A DNA stretch of 25,384 bases. It comes from a virus. Positions 1-9,178 of the stretch are shown here, piece by piece. The stretch is taken from positions 1 to 25,384 of the IMG/VR virus record IMGVR_UViG_3300007276_000273. The stretch is one strand, 5' to 3'. The notes under the pieces are model-generated. The model was not told where the DNA came from, searched no databases, and saw only the letters and a program-made list of their open reading frames with translations. A program made the position numbers and the translations under genes. The first letter of the stretch is position 1, and every line of letters starts with the position of its first letter.

Positions 1-1110
1 CAAGCTTTAGAAGCATTTTTTGCTGGGTGTAAAGAATATGATGTATATGAATTAGCATCTATATTTCCTAATTTATCTGTTGATGATATTATTAGTATAC
101 AAAATGATATTACGGACCAATATAAAGCGGACCCTGAAACTACAGTTGCTGACAACACTAGTGGGGTCGACACACCAGTAAACCCAAACCCAGCGGTAAT
201 TGACTTAGATAGTGACGATTTAGTAGACCCGAGTATAATTGATGCAGATAATGGTAGTACTGTCGGTAATGAAAGTACAATACCAGATAATGTACAAAAT
301 ACGGAAATGGAAGGTTCTTGGAATGCTTTTGACGCTAGTAATCCGGGAGAAACCCAAACAGATGAAACACAAGCTACAGCTAATAACCAAGCGGGTGCAG
401 GTAAAGAAAAGAAATTAGACACAGCAAAAATATTAGCTAAAATGTTAGGTGAAGAAAACTACTTTAACGCTTTAAAACAAGACGACGAATTTATATATAA
501 TTCATTAAAAAGAGAATTAAAACATTTTCACCCGTCGTTTCATTCGATGACACCAGAAGGTTTAAACAACAGGTTAAGTTTTTTACTACAATGTGTTAGA
601 CCAGGAAACACAATACCAACAGTTAATCGTGACGGTAGTTTAGATACCGAAAGAGATGTTGACAATACAGCTTTTGGAGCACCACCTATATGTGTTTTAA
701 GAATTGGGGACTTTTACCATACAAAAATAGCTATTGACTCTGTAAGTTTTAGTTACGACCCATTAATATATGATTTAAACCCAGAAGGTATTGGTGTACA
801 ACCTATGATAGCTAACGTATCGATGAACTTTAAATATATCGGAGGACAAGGATTAGAAGCACCAGTATCTGAACTACAAAACGCTCTATCAAACAACTTT
901 TTTGCAAACACAGAGATGTATAATAATAATAGTGTCAAAACAACAACAGACAAACAAAAACCTGTAACTGACGAACAAGAAATAATTCTTGAAATGGCAG
1001 CTCAACAAGCTGAAGCCGCAAAAGGTAAGTCACAAGGAAGTAATACAGAAGGTAGTAGTACAGACGGTGAACAAAGTGGTAAGCTTTGGCAAAAATTCTT
1101 TGGAAAATGA
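1..1110 (+). CDS. Putative tail/baseplate structural protein, 5'-truncated
   Basis: The reading frame is open from the first base of the window to a TGA at 1108-1110, giving 369 residues with the true start lying upstream. An internal ATG at 307 is probably not the start, because the frame before it is open and protein-like. The visible N-terminal third is low-complexity and acidic (Asp, Asn, Thr, Pro), like a linker. A compact domain follows (nucleotides about 400-930) containing the stretches APPICVLRIGDFYHTKIAID and ANVSMNFKYIGGQG, and the tail is Gln/Ser/Gly-rich. The pattern of beta-strands around a PP-x-C-x-L-x-x-GDF core resembles tail-tube or baseplate adaptor proteins of contractile systems. 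That resemblance is recalled by eye, not searched. Position just upstream of the gp53-like and hub genes supports a virion role. The exact function is unknown. Confidence 0.6.
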   Translation, partial: QALEAFFAGCKEYDVYELASIFPNLSVDDIISIQNDITDQYKADPETTVADNTSGVDTPVNPNPAVIDLDSDDLVDPSIIDADNGSTVGNESTIPDNVQNTEMEGSWNAFDASNPGETQTDETQATANNQAGAGKEKKLDTAKILAKMLGEENYFNALKQDDEFIYNSLKRELKHFHPSFHSMTPEGLNNRLSFLLQCVRPGNTIPTVNRDGSLDTERDVDNTAFGAPPICVLRIGDFYHTKIAIDSVSFSYDPLIYDLNPEGIGVQPMIANVSMNFKYIGGQGLEAPVSELQNALSNNFFANTEMYNNNSVKTTTDKQKPVTDEQEIILEMAAQQAEAAKGKSQGSNTEGSSTDGEQSGKLWQKFFGK

Positions 1111-1127
1111 CCATAAAAATATAAAAA

Positions 1128-2225
1128 ATGGATTATACAATAAATTATAAAAATCTTTTAAATACTTTCGTTGATGAGAGTAAGGCATATTCTTTGGATG
1201 TTAAAAATAGATTACACGACCTATTTCTATACCATAGTATGGGTGCTGTTGAAGAAATAATGTTTATTAGAAACTTTAGTGCTGGAATATTAGGTAACAC
1301 TACCGACGCACGACTGGTAGGTGTACCTAGAGAAGTTATAACTAGAATAACTGATTATTATACCGTACTTAAAAACAATATAAGTGCAGAAACCACAACT
1401 ATACAAACAGAGTTAAATACATGTTCCCCATCTATACCTGAAAAAGTTTATGTGCAAAATCTTTTATATAATACTTTAGAAACACAATTAAATAACACTA
1501 TGACACAAGTCATAACAGTAGTTCACAGTCTTAGAGAGTCACAACAAAAACTGGCTGCCACAGCTGACAAACTTAACTTTGTCACAAACAATAATGGTGA
1601 TATCGGATTTTTTGATGGACAGTATATAAACCCCAATGGTGGTAGAGTGGTGGCATTTGAGTTAACTGGAACAACACTAAACGAAGTTGACACCCAGTAT
1701 AATGTTAGTAATAGATACTTAAACACATTTATAACCAACCACGTAAACTCTGGTTTTGTTAAAAATTATCCGGGTGGTGGTGAATATATTTTCTTTAGTC
1801 CTATTATCTACACAAATGAAGCTAATCATTTTACATTTAGTAATAAAACAGAATTAGATAAATTACTTAAATATAGAAAAAGCACACTTTATAATGATTT
1901 AACAAATATAGACCCATTAGGTATAACGGGGTTGACATCTGTTACTGAACAAGTATTTAAAAGTAAATTAAATAACATTATAAAAGTGTGGATAAACTAT
2001 GATACTGGTCTAATGACTTCTAGATTTACAAGTAATTTGGATGGAGGATATAAAACATTAGAAGGTAGTTTAAATAGATATTACTCAGACTACAATGTAG
2101 GATACTCAATTAACACAGGAGTAACTGCAGAAAACATAGTTAGGGTTAATTTGATAAATAAAAACGTTGGAATTAGTAATAATAAGTTTAATTACAAACT
2201 ATTAAACCAACTATATATTAGTTAA
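1128..2225 (+). CDS. Unknown structural protein of the baseplate cluster (365 aa)
   Basis: This ORF of 365 residues starts at ATG 1128 after an A-rich leader (ataaaaatataaaaa) and stops three bases before the next gene. I do not recognise a family. The first half is predicted to be mainly helical, with a stretch of about residues 85-150 rich in Gln, Thr, Leu and Asn that could form a coiled coil. The second half is rich in Asn, Tyr, Gly and Thr, as is typical of beta-structured phage virion proteins. There is no signal peptide, transmembrane segment or catalytic motif. Tight packing between the upstream tail protein and the gp53-like wedge gene suggests co-transcription and a tail or baseplate role. 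That is inference from position only. Confidence 0.55.
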   Translation: MDYTINYKNLLNTFVDESKAYSLDVKNRLHDLFLYHSMGAVEEIMFIRNFSAGILGNTTDARLVGVPREVITRITDYYTVLKNNISAETTTIQTELNTCSPSIPEKVYVQNLLYNTLETQLNNTMTQVITVVHSLRESQQKLAATADKLNFVTNNNGDIGFFDGQYINPNGGRVVAFELTGTTLNEVDTQYNVSNRYLNTFITNHVNSGFVKNYPGGGEYIFFSPIIYTNEANHFTFSNKTELDKLLKYRKSTLYNDLTNIDPLGITGLTSVTEQVFKSKLNNIIKVWINYDTGLMTSRFTSNLDGGYKTLEGSLNRYYSDYNVGYSINTGVTAENIVRVNLINKNVGISNNKFNYKLLNQLYIS

Positions 2226-2228
2226 AAT

Positions 2229-2546
2229 ATGAGTTATTATAATAGATATAGTGAATTTATCATCAATGGTGATTATGTTATGGTACCCAGTATAGTACTA
2301 ACACCAAAATCCAGTGATAGAAAAATAGTTTATAAAGTAGGTAAAACTAGGTTAGATAAGTTATCCGACCAGTTCTATAGTTCACCATACTATGGGTGGT
2401 TGATAATGCAAGCAAATTCAACATACGGAGGACAAGAATGGAACATACCAGATGGTACCATAATTACAGTACCCTTCCCATTAATGCAATCATTAGAGGA
2501 CTACAAATCTAAATTAGACCAACACTTCCTCTATTATGGCAGATAG
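2229..2546 (+). CDS. 53: Baseplate wedge protein, T4 gp53-like
   Basis: This 105-residue protein carries the arrangement typical of the gp53 family: YYGWLIMQAN near residues 54-63, then WNIPDGTIITVPFPL near residues 71-85, then a C-terminal DYKSKLDQ helix. In T4, gp53 is a wedge component that helps join wedges around the hub. The region with the PDGT turn resembles a LysM-like fold used in contractile injection systems at this position. At 105 residues it is shorter than T4 gp53 (196), so it may be a minimal version. The gene starts three bases after the preceding stop and overlaps the hub gene by 11 bases, implying translational coupling. The family call rests on motif recognition by eye. 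Confidence 0.72.
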   Translation: MSYYNRYSEFIINGDYVMVPSIVLTPKSSDRKIVYKVGKTRLDKLSDQFYSSPYYGWLIMQANSTYGGQEWNIPDGTIITVPFPLMQSLEDYKSKLDQHFLYYGR

Positions 2547-5500
2547 TTTAAATTCAGGTAACATATTAACAACACAAATAGGTGGAAATGTAGTTTCCAT
2601 AGACCCAAATAAAATAGTGGGTAGTGACGGTGTTGTAAAAGATAGATTAGTTAATCAAGAAGATTTTGTTATGTATGCTAATCTTACAGCTAAAATTTTC
2701 CCTAGAAGTAAATTATTAGTTGGTGCAGCTGCGGGTGATGAAATAAGTGTAGAAATAGCAGACGGTGAACTAAATTTTCTAAAACCAAAAGGTAAAAATT
2801 CTTTTGACTCTGATTGGACTGACGCATTCACCGACCCAGACGTAAACCAAAAAATAAAAACTAAAACAAAAGAAGGTGTAACAATATCACAAAGCATTAA
2901 TAACCAAAATGATTTCCAAGGATTTGGAATAACTTCTATAAGTATTAAAATTAACGCATCTTATATACCACAAGTCACTATAAATTTTACTGACGTAAGA
3001 GGTAAGACACTATTTGAACAAGCTAAAGTTAATACACCTTACACCGCTTTTTTTCACCTACCTTACCCCACATTCTTTTTAACCCTTAAAGGTTATTATG
3101 GAAAAGCTGTACAATACCAGTTAACTTTAGAAAAATTTGTATCTCGTTTTGACCCATCTTCTGGAGATTACTTAGTTACGTGTGACTTTAAAGGTAACCA
3201 CATAGCGATGCTAAGGGACATAAATATGCATGAAGCAGTTACCGCACCATATATGTACCCAACTAGACAAGACGCATCTACTGGTACAATACAAATGACA
3301 AAAGGTAGACAAGTATTGGGTGAGGTTTATAGAGAATATCACACAAAAGGGTTAATAGGTGATAATTTATATGATAAAAAATATACAATAGTAGAGTTAA
3401 TAGAAAAAATACAATCTATAGACAATGACATGTCACAAGTCTTTGGTAAAGCTAATTTACAAAGTACAACACATAAATTAGAATACGAAGAAACTTTGGA
3501 AAAGTTTAGAGAAGCTGTAACTGGTACAAAAGGTTGGGTTGGAAAATATCTAGACACATCTAGTGTTGGTAGACGTAATGTGACGGTAGACGAACCCCCA
3601 TACCCACCATTACAAGGACAACCAAACCCACCAACACCAAACACAGGTAGGACCATAGTCACCAACGCTTACCCACTAAAAGGAATGTCAGCCGCTACAG
3701 CGGAAACAGACCCAACAAAAAGAAAAGAAAGACAAGACGGATTAGTTGATGAAGCAAAAAACGCTTTAAACGCGATAGTAAAAAAATACTTTAAGTTATT
3801 ACAACAAAACCCTACATTTAAAGCTAGAAGTGAGGTAGACGGTGGTAAATATGCTGTCGCTACAAGATTCAGTGACCCAACATACGACATTTTTGAAAGT
3901 TCAAAAATTACTAAAGCAGTAAAAATAGGTGGTATAACCACACAATTACCCACACAACAAGCACCTTGGTTTATGTTTGAAGGTAGTACGGATAGTTTTG
4001 TGTTTATATGGACAACAACAAAACGAATATTTGACGCCAAAGCAAAAACTATGGCAGAAAATTTAAGTGAAGAACTTAATGGTAGACTACAAAAAGCTAT
4101 AGGATTTAAACCGACCATAAGGAATGTTTTTGCTATTATTTTAGCGGGAGCTGACACTTTTTTAAAATTGTTAGATGATGTACATACAGAAGCTTTTTCA
4201 CAAAGACAAAATGAACAAAGACTAGCTGTCGCAGTTTCTTCAAACGATTCAAACGCAACCAACCAAATTGTATATCCATGGCCACAATATTATAAAATTG
4301 AAGAAGAAGAAAAAGGTGGTAATTGTACCACAACTAATTCAGTTTTAACTTATCCAGGTGCAAATGAAGTTATCGCCAATACTTTGGGTAACGACCAAAA
4401 AATATGGCCAGAGGTTGCATTTGTGGAAGAATATACAAAAGCAACAAATTATAAATTTAGTTTTTTTAGTCCACCAGTTGAAAATACGGCGGTTGATAAA
4501 GATTTTACACCGATAACACTTTACGATTGGTTACCGACAGACACACCATACTCGAGTCTTGAAGACTTAGATATATGGTTTGAAATCCTAGATAGAGCAC
4601 AAAAAGCAGTTCTAAATGGTGGGTTAGTGTCTAGATATACTGGACAAGTTGGTGTCTCACCTAATTCTTTAATCGGTGGGGGTATAGTAGAACTAGCAAA
4701 ATATGACGCATTAAACCTATACCAAAGAATTAAACCATATAGTACACAAAAACAGGTGTTTATGGATTTAGGTGGTCTTGGACAAATGTTAACCATTTTA
4801 AAAGAAGCGGACCCTAGCAGATTCAGACAATACCAACTATATGGAACCATAACACCATACACAACAAAAAGTACATTCACATTAAACTACAAACAATCTA
4901 GATTTACCGTTATACCACAAAACTTTGAAGAAAACACCAAAGTACTTTTAGAGGGTAAAACTAATGGTATGTATGATTTAGCACCCTGTATTTATGGTGC
5001 ATGGGTACGTAGTAACTTTGCAAATGCTAACACAGTATCACAAAATGATTTCTTTGACATTAGTAAGAATGTACAATATGATATAAATGAAAAAAATGTT
5101 TTAACAGACACCTGGAGCACCACCTATCTAACCAGAGCAAAGTACCTAACCTCCAAGTTTGTAGACGAAGACCAAGAAAAACTAATAGAAAGAAAAAATA
5201 ATTCAAATGCGTTAAACACACTAACTACGGCAAATGAATCGTATGAATCATTCGCAGCACATAAATTTATAACAGAAGGTGAAATACACGGTTCACCAAC
5301 AGTAGCAACTATACCAGGGGGTGGAACCAATACAGAATTAGCTGCGGTAAGATTAACATCTATGTTAAACACACCTTACTTTATGAACGCATTAACCGCT
5401 GGTGCCGAGGCTGAAAAGGCAGGTACATTTAACGCGTATACACAAGCAGCATACTTATTTTTAAACTCATTACCAGTACCGACATTACGGGAAAAAGCCT

Positions 5501-8500
5501 TATATAAAGAAGGTGATAATCATGAATTTGGTAACTACATATCACAAATGTTTAATCAAATGCCTGCGATACACAATCTACCAATAGCATTTATGTTAAG
5601 GATTGGTTCTGTGTGGTGGAGGTATAAAACAGAAGTACAAACACAAGTTGACCCTTTAAACTCTATATGGGGTGATGTAGGTGTGGTGGGCCAAATAGGG
5701 TATACTGGACCAAGTAGTATTTATGAAACCCCATTAAATACAACTAATTATTATACATTTGTCGCGAGTAATGATGGTGTCACATCTTCTGGACCATACC
5801 CATATGTAAGTCACGATAATACTGTTGCTAACACTATAATGCAAGTGGGTGTTTACCCAAAACTAATAGATACCATTAATTTTATTGCTACTAATAGTAC
5901 TAATTATAACAATATTGGTGTTGGACAACTATTAAATAATCTTTTAGATTCTACGGGTAACGCACCTTTAACAATAGAACCTAACAGTGACATTAACTAT
6001 AAATCATTTGATAATGTTGATGTAAAATTTTATAGTGTTTATCTAAGGTCATCAAGTATAACGGTACCAGCCTTAGGTGTTACGACCGCAAATTCACCAG
6101 ACCCAGGAGGGTATACAATACTTTTCCCTTCTTCAGGTGGATTAAATCAAACAGACGCAAGTACATACGAAACACCAACATACGGTAATCCAGCTTTACA
6201 TAATGGAGCTAGTAGAATTTTATGGGGAGCATCTAACTATGGTTATTTTGAACACAAAGTAAATTACAAATCAACGGCTAGTCAGTACTTTAAAAATATT
6301 AATCCAGAACAAAACGAACAAGAAGATTGGAGTTTTAGTGAAGAATCTATATATGACACTATTGAGGTTCTTAGAGGTGTGTTTAATAAAGAACAATTAG
6401 ATGCTTTTGAACAAGAATTTCTAACTTTTTCAACACCAGGAGGGTCTAGTGCTCTAGGTGGTTCTTTAAAAGAATTAATTAGAGAATTGGTTGTTGTGGA
6501 AGATAGTTGGGTTAGTATGGTTGGAGACCTATCATCCATGTCCATAATACCTAACAGTAAAGAATTAGCAGAAGCACAAATGTTAAAATTCAACACAACA
6601 ATGTTTCAATTCTTAAATAAAAAAGTAGAATATATTCACAGAAGTACCACCAATCTAGATTTAGTTGTGAACAATCAAACACTACTAGAAAAATTACAAA
6701 CAATACACTCCATCAACAATAATTTGTGGCAGTATGATACTACTAGTGACACATCAAATGGTGAATCTCCATATGAAAACCTAACAGAATTATATGGTAG
6801 TTATGCTAATGGACTACAAATACCAACCTCAGGAAACTTTTTTATCGGTAACCCAATAGAATATCAAACAATAAGATTAGAAGTTGGTGAATTCTATAGT
6901 GGGACTATCACACAATTTAACAATTTAGTACCAGCTGATGACACCAACCCAATATACAAATTTTTTACAACTATAAATAAACCCAATTCAGCAGATGGTA
7001 TGGAATTTAGTGTGGCTAATATAGTTGATTTTGCACCTTTTATTAAACTATACGCTACACACTGTAATCAATATGGTCCTACACAAGCAAACGAATTTTT
7101 AAATAAATTCATCACCCAGATAGATTCTACACAAAGTACCCAAGAATTATACATTTCTAATTTATTAGAAGAACTTAAAAAGAACATAAAACAAAATTTA
7201 GAAACTGATAACACAACAATAAATGTTGTAACTGATGATAGACCAGAAGTTAAATCAGACGATATAAAATTAGAACTATACAATCAGTTTAAAACAATAA
7301 ATGATAGATGGGTTTCAGGAACAAACCTAACAGACCAAACCCTATTTGAAAAATTTTTATTTTTAGATAGGGCCAATCAAGATATAGGTGACCAGGCAAT
7401 AATTAATATATGGGACATACTACAACTAGATTCACCATTTACAGATACTAACTCTAAAACTTTAACACAAAGTGTGTCTAGTTACCTAAGTATTATATTA
7501 GCTAACAACTATTTTAATTTTATACCACTACCTTCATATATAAACTTTTTTAATATTGAAAAGAAGGGGACGGACACACAAGCTCAAGGAAATGCAATGT
7601 TTGGTACTTTTAAAACTGTAGACTATATAGACTCTTCACCAGCTTTTCTATGTCAATATGTTGGTAAACCGTCATCACAACTAAATGTTAAAACACCAAA
7701 CAATGGATATAATGGTGATTCATTTAACTACAACTCACCTAACTCACCACTGGTAACCCAAGAATGTGGTAATAAAGAACAATCTAATAAAGTTATGGGA
7801 TTCAACGTAGATTTTGGAATACCAAATCAAAATATATTTGAATCAATAACGTTAGACCAATCTCAGTTTCAAAACACATCTGAGAGTTTTAAGGTACTAC
7901 AGAGTATGGCGGATTCAGGTGGTGGAAATGCTACCTCACCAGCTTCCGCATCACTATTTAACGTATACGCTAGTAGGTCTTATACAGCAAGAATAACCTG
8001 TGTTGGAAATGTAACAATACAACCAACCCAATATTTCCAACTAAGATACCTACCAATGTTTAATGGGCCGTATTTAATTATTAATGTTGAACACGAAATT
8101 AGACCTAATACTATAGAAACAACTTTTGAGGGTGTAAGAGTACCTAGACCATCTCTTCCAGCCATAAGTGATTTGGTACAAAGAGTTAATGTTAAATTAT
8201 ATGAAAAAGCAGAAGACAGACTAGATAAAATACCTATAGATTTGTATTACGATGGTTTAAGCGCTACTGAAAGTCAAAAGAAATTAGCAGTAACTCAAAA
8301 TGACTATATAGCTACAGGGGTAACATATCAAACACCACCACTAAATGATGACAATGTTACATGGGTAGATGTTACTTTAAGTGCCGGTACATTCATCGTT
8401 ACACCAAATGAGGACCCAGAAAAACGACACTTAGGTGTGGATATTTGCCCAACATCAGATAACTCTGTAAATGCTAATAGTGAAAATGGTGGTATAGACA

Positions 8501-8883
8501 TTTACCCATCAGTCTATGGTGTGGTAACCAAAGTAGTTGATGGGTGTAAACCATTACAAGAAAGTGACGGATGTTCCAAATACGGTAATCATGTTGAAAT
8601 TAAAACAAATATAAATGTAGACCCAGATGAAGAAGGTACGGCTTATTATTTGACACGGTACGCTTTTCTAAGAGAAGGGATAACAGTAAATTTAAACGAC
8701 TCAATACAAAGAGGGTTTGTAGGTCCTGGAATGGGTAATAAAGTGTTGGGTAAAATGGGAAATAGTGGACTATCAAAAGACACACACGTACATTTTGAAA
8801 TAAAAAGGGGTGTGAAACAACAAGGTAAAATAATAGAACATTATTTAAACCCAGCAGAATTTTTACCCAGGACACGTCAATAA
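2536..8883 (+). CDS. Giant baseplate hub protein with C-terminal M23 metallopeptidase
   Basis: A single uninterrupted ORF encodes 2115 residues. N-terminal residues about 129-225 look like a hub-type domain (SYIPQVTINFTDVRGKTLFE, then LPYPTFFLTLKGYYGKA). Residues about 1810-1871 (YTARITCVGN, LRYLPMFNGPYLIINVEHEI) resemble the last beta-domain of gp27 or late-control-D hub proteins. Residues about 1950-2110 are an M23 (LytM-type) zinc endopeptidase: HLGVD supplies H1965 and D1969, and THVHFEI supplies H2084 and H2086, a complete ligand and catalytic set. The protein would sit at the centre of the baseplate and cleave peptidoglycan cross-links during DNA entry, replacing the T4 gp5 lysozyme. 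The roughly 1,500 residues between the hub parts are not recognised. The M23 call is strong; the hub call is a family-level inference. Confidence 0.82.
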   Translation: MADSLNSGNILTTQIGGNVVSIDPNKIVGSDGVVKDRLVNQEDFVMYANLTAKIFPRSKLLVGAAAGDEISVEIADGELNFLKPKGKNSFDSDWTDAFTDPDVNQKIKTKTKEGVTISQSINNQNDFQGFGITSISIKINASYIPQVTINFTDVRGKTLFEQAKVNTPYTAFFHLPYPTFFLTLKGYYGKAVQYQLTLEKFVSRFDPSSGDYLVTCDFKGNHIAMLRDINMHEAVTAPYMYPTRQDASTGTIQMTKGRQVLGEVYREYHTKGLIGDNLYDKKYTIVELIEKIQSIDNDMSQVFGKANLQSTTHKLEYEETLEKFREAVTGTKGWVGKYLDTSSVGRRNVTVDEPPYPPLQGQPNPPTPNTGRTIVTNAYPLKGMSAATAETDPTKRKERQDGLVDEAKNALNAIVKKYFKLLQQNPTFKARSEVDGGKYAVATRFSDPTYDIFESSKITKAVKIGGITTQLPTQQAPWFMFEGSTDSFVFIWTTTKRIFDAKAKTMAENLSEELNGRLQKAIGFKPTIRNVFAIILAGADTFLKLLDDVHTEAFSQRQNEQRLAVAVSSNDSNATNQIVYPWPQYYKIEEEEKGGNCTTTNSVLTYPGANEVIANTLGNDQKIWPEVAFVEEYTKATNYKFSFFSPPVENTAVDKDFTPITLYDWLPTDTPYSSLEDLDIWFEILDRAQKAVLNGGLVSRYTGQVGVSPNSLIGGGIVELAKYDALNLYQRIKPYSTQKQVFMDLGGLGQMLTILKEADPSRFRQYQLYGTITPYTTKSTFTLNYKQSRFTVIPQNFEENTKVLLEGKTNGMYDLAPCIYGAWVRSNFANANTVSQNDFFDISKNVQYDINEKNVLTDTWSTTYLTRAKYLTSKFVDEDQEKLIERKNNSNALNTLTTANESYESFAAHKFITEGEIHGSPTVATIPGGGTNTELAAVRLTSMLNTPYFMNALTAGAEAEKAGTFNAYTQAAYLFLNSLPVPTLREKALYKEGDNHEFGNYISQMFNQMPAIHNLPIAFMLRIGSVWWRYKTEVQTQVDPLNSIWGDVGVVGQIGYTGPSSIYETPLNTTNYYTFVASNDGVTSSGPYPYVSHDNTVANTIMQVGVYPKLIDTINFIATNSTNYNNIGVGQLLNNLLDSTGNAPLTIEPNSDINYKSFDNVDVKFYSVYLRSSSITVPALGVTTANSPDPGGYTILFPSSGGLNQTDASTYETPTYGNPALHNGASRILWGASNYGYFEHKVNYKSTASQYFKNINPEQNEQEDWSFSEESIYDTIEVLRGVFNKEQLDAFEQEFLTFSTPGGSSALGGSLKELIRELVVVEDSWVSMVGDLSSMSIIPNSKELAEAQMLKFNTTMFQFLNKKVEYIHRSTTNLDLVVNNQTLLEKLQTIHSINNNLWQYDTTSDTSNGESPYENLTELYGSYANGLQIPTSGNFFIGNPIEYQTIRLEVGEFYSGTITQFNNLVPADDTNPIYKFFTTINKPNSADGMEFSVANIVDFAPFIKLYATHCNQYGPTQANEFLNKFITQIDSTQSTQELYISNLLEELKKNIKQNLETDNTTINVVTDDRPEVKSDDIKLELYNQFKTINDRWVSGTNLTDQTLFEKFLFLDRANQDIGDQAIINIWDILQLDSPFTDTNSKTLTQSVSSYLSIILANNYFNFIPLPSYINFFNIEKKGTDTQAQGNAMFGTFKTVDYIDSSPAFLCQYVGKPSSQLNVKTPNNGYNGDSFNYNSPNSPLVTQECGNKEQSNKVMGFNVDFGIPNQNIFESITLDQSQFQNTSESFKVLQSMADSGGGNATSPASASLFNVYASRSYTARITCVGNVTIQPTQYFQLRYLPMFNGPYLIINVEHEIRPNTIETTFEGVRVPRPSLPAISDLVQRVNVKLYEKAEDRLDKIPIDLYYDGLSATESQKKLAVTQNDYIATGVTYQTPPLNDDNVTWVDVTLSAGTFIVTPNEDPEKRHLGVDICPTSDNSVNANSENGGIDIYPSVYGVVTKVVDGCKPLQESDGCSKYGNHVEIKTNINVDPDEEGTAYYLTRYAFLREGITVNLNDSIQRGFVGPGMGNKVLGKMGNSGLSKDTHVHFEIKRGVKQQGKIIEHYLNPAEFLPRTRQ

Positions 8884-8892
8884 GTAATAATA

Positions 8893-8923
8893 TTGACTAT
8901 TAATGAATTTACGTATATTTATA
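8893..8923 (+). promoter_or_regulatory. Promoter-like element upstream of the small gene
   Basis: TTGACT at 8893-8898 is followed, after 15 bases, by TATATT at 8914-8919 within GTATATTTATA (8913-8923). The same 11-mer recurs at 9986-9996 downstream of a TTGACA. The repeated TTGAC ... GTATATTTATA architecture supports a promoter, although the spacer here is short for a sigma70-type site. It could alternatively be read as a Bacteroidota-type TTG / TAnnTTT pair. The element overlaps the ATG at 8903, which favours ATG 8939 as the start of the next gene. Confidence 0.4.
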
Positions 8924-8938
8924 GGTATACCAAATATT

Positions 8939-9178
8939 ATGATAACAGAACAACTTAGACAAAAATTAGGAAATTTCTTAGGTAAGAAAACAGATAACAT
9001 TGTTGAAAATGGTCAAAGTGCTGAAGGACAACAAGTTTGTGATTTAGATACTGGAATTTGTTATACTATTAAAAGTAGGGATGGTTTGATAGAAAGAGTA
9101 GAAAATAGTATAAGAGTTAATCGAAAAGTACAAGTAGAATCTCCTTCAGGACAAGTAAAACAATTATTAAATGGCTAA
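8939..9178 (+). CDS. Small unknown phage protein (79 aa)
   Basis: This small ORF begins MITEQLRQKLGNFLG and ends eight bases inside the next gene. I chose ATG 8939 because the longer alternative at ATG 8903 would start inside a promoter-like element and would add a hydrophobic, unconvincing 12-residue leader (MNLRIFIGIPNI), giving 91 residues. The body contains a central CDLDTGICYTIKSRDGL segment with two cysteines, then a short basic/valine-rich beta-like stretch. No family is recognised. There is no membrane segment from the 8939 start. It shares a transcription unit with the acidic protein that follows. Function is unknown. Confidence 0.55.
   Translation: MITEQLRQKLGNFLGKKTDNIVENGQSAEGQQVCDLDTGICYTIKSRDGLIERVENSIRVNRKVQVESPSGQVKQLLNG

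Noticed and set aside
3669-4262. A 197-codon minus-strand ORF inside the hub gene
   Set aside because: It lies fully inside a well-supported coding frame, has no recognisable domain and no independent leader. Low stop frequency on that strand follows from the codon use of the hub gene.
8903-8938. ATG 8903 as the start of the small gene
   Set aside because: It sits inside the promoter-like TTGACT / TATATT element and adds a hydrophobic leader that does not look like part of the protein. It is kept only as an alternative.
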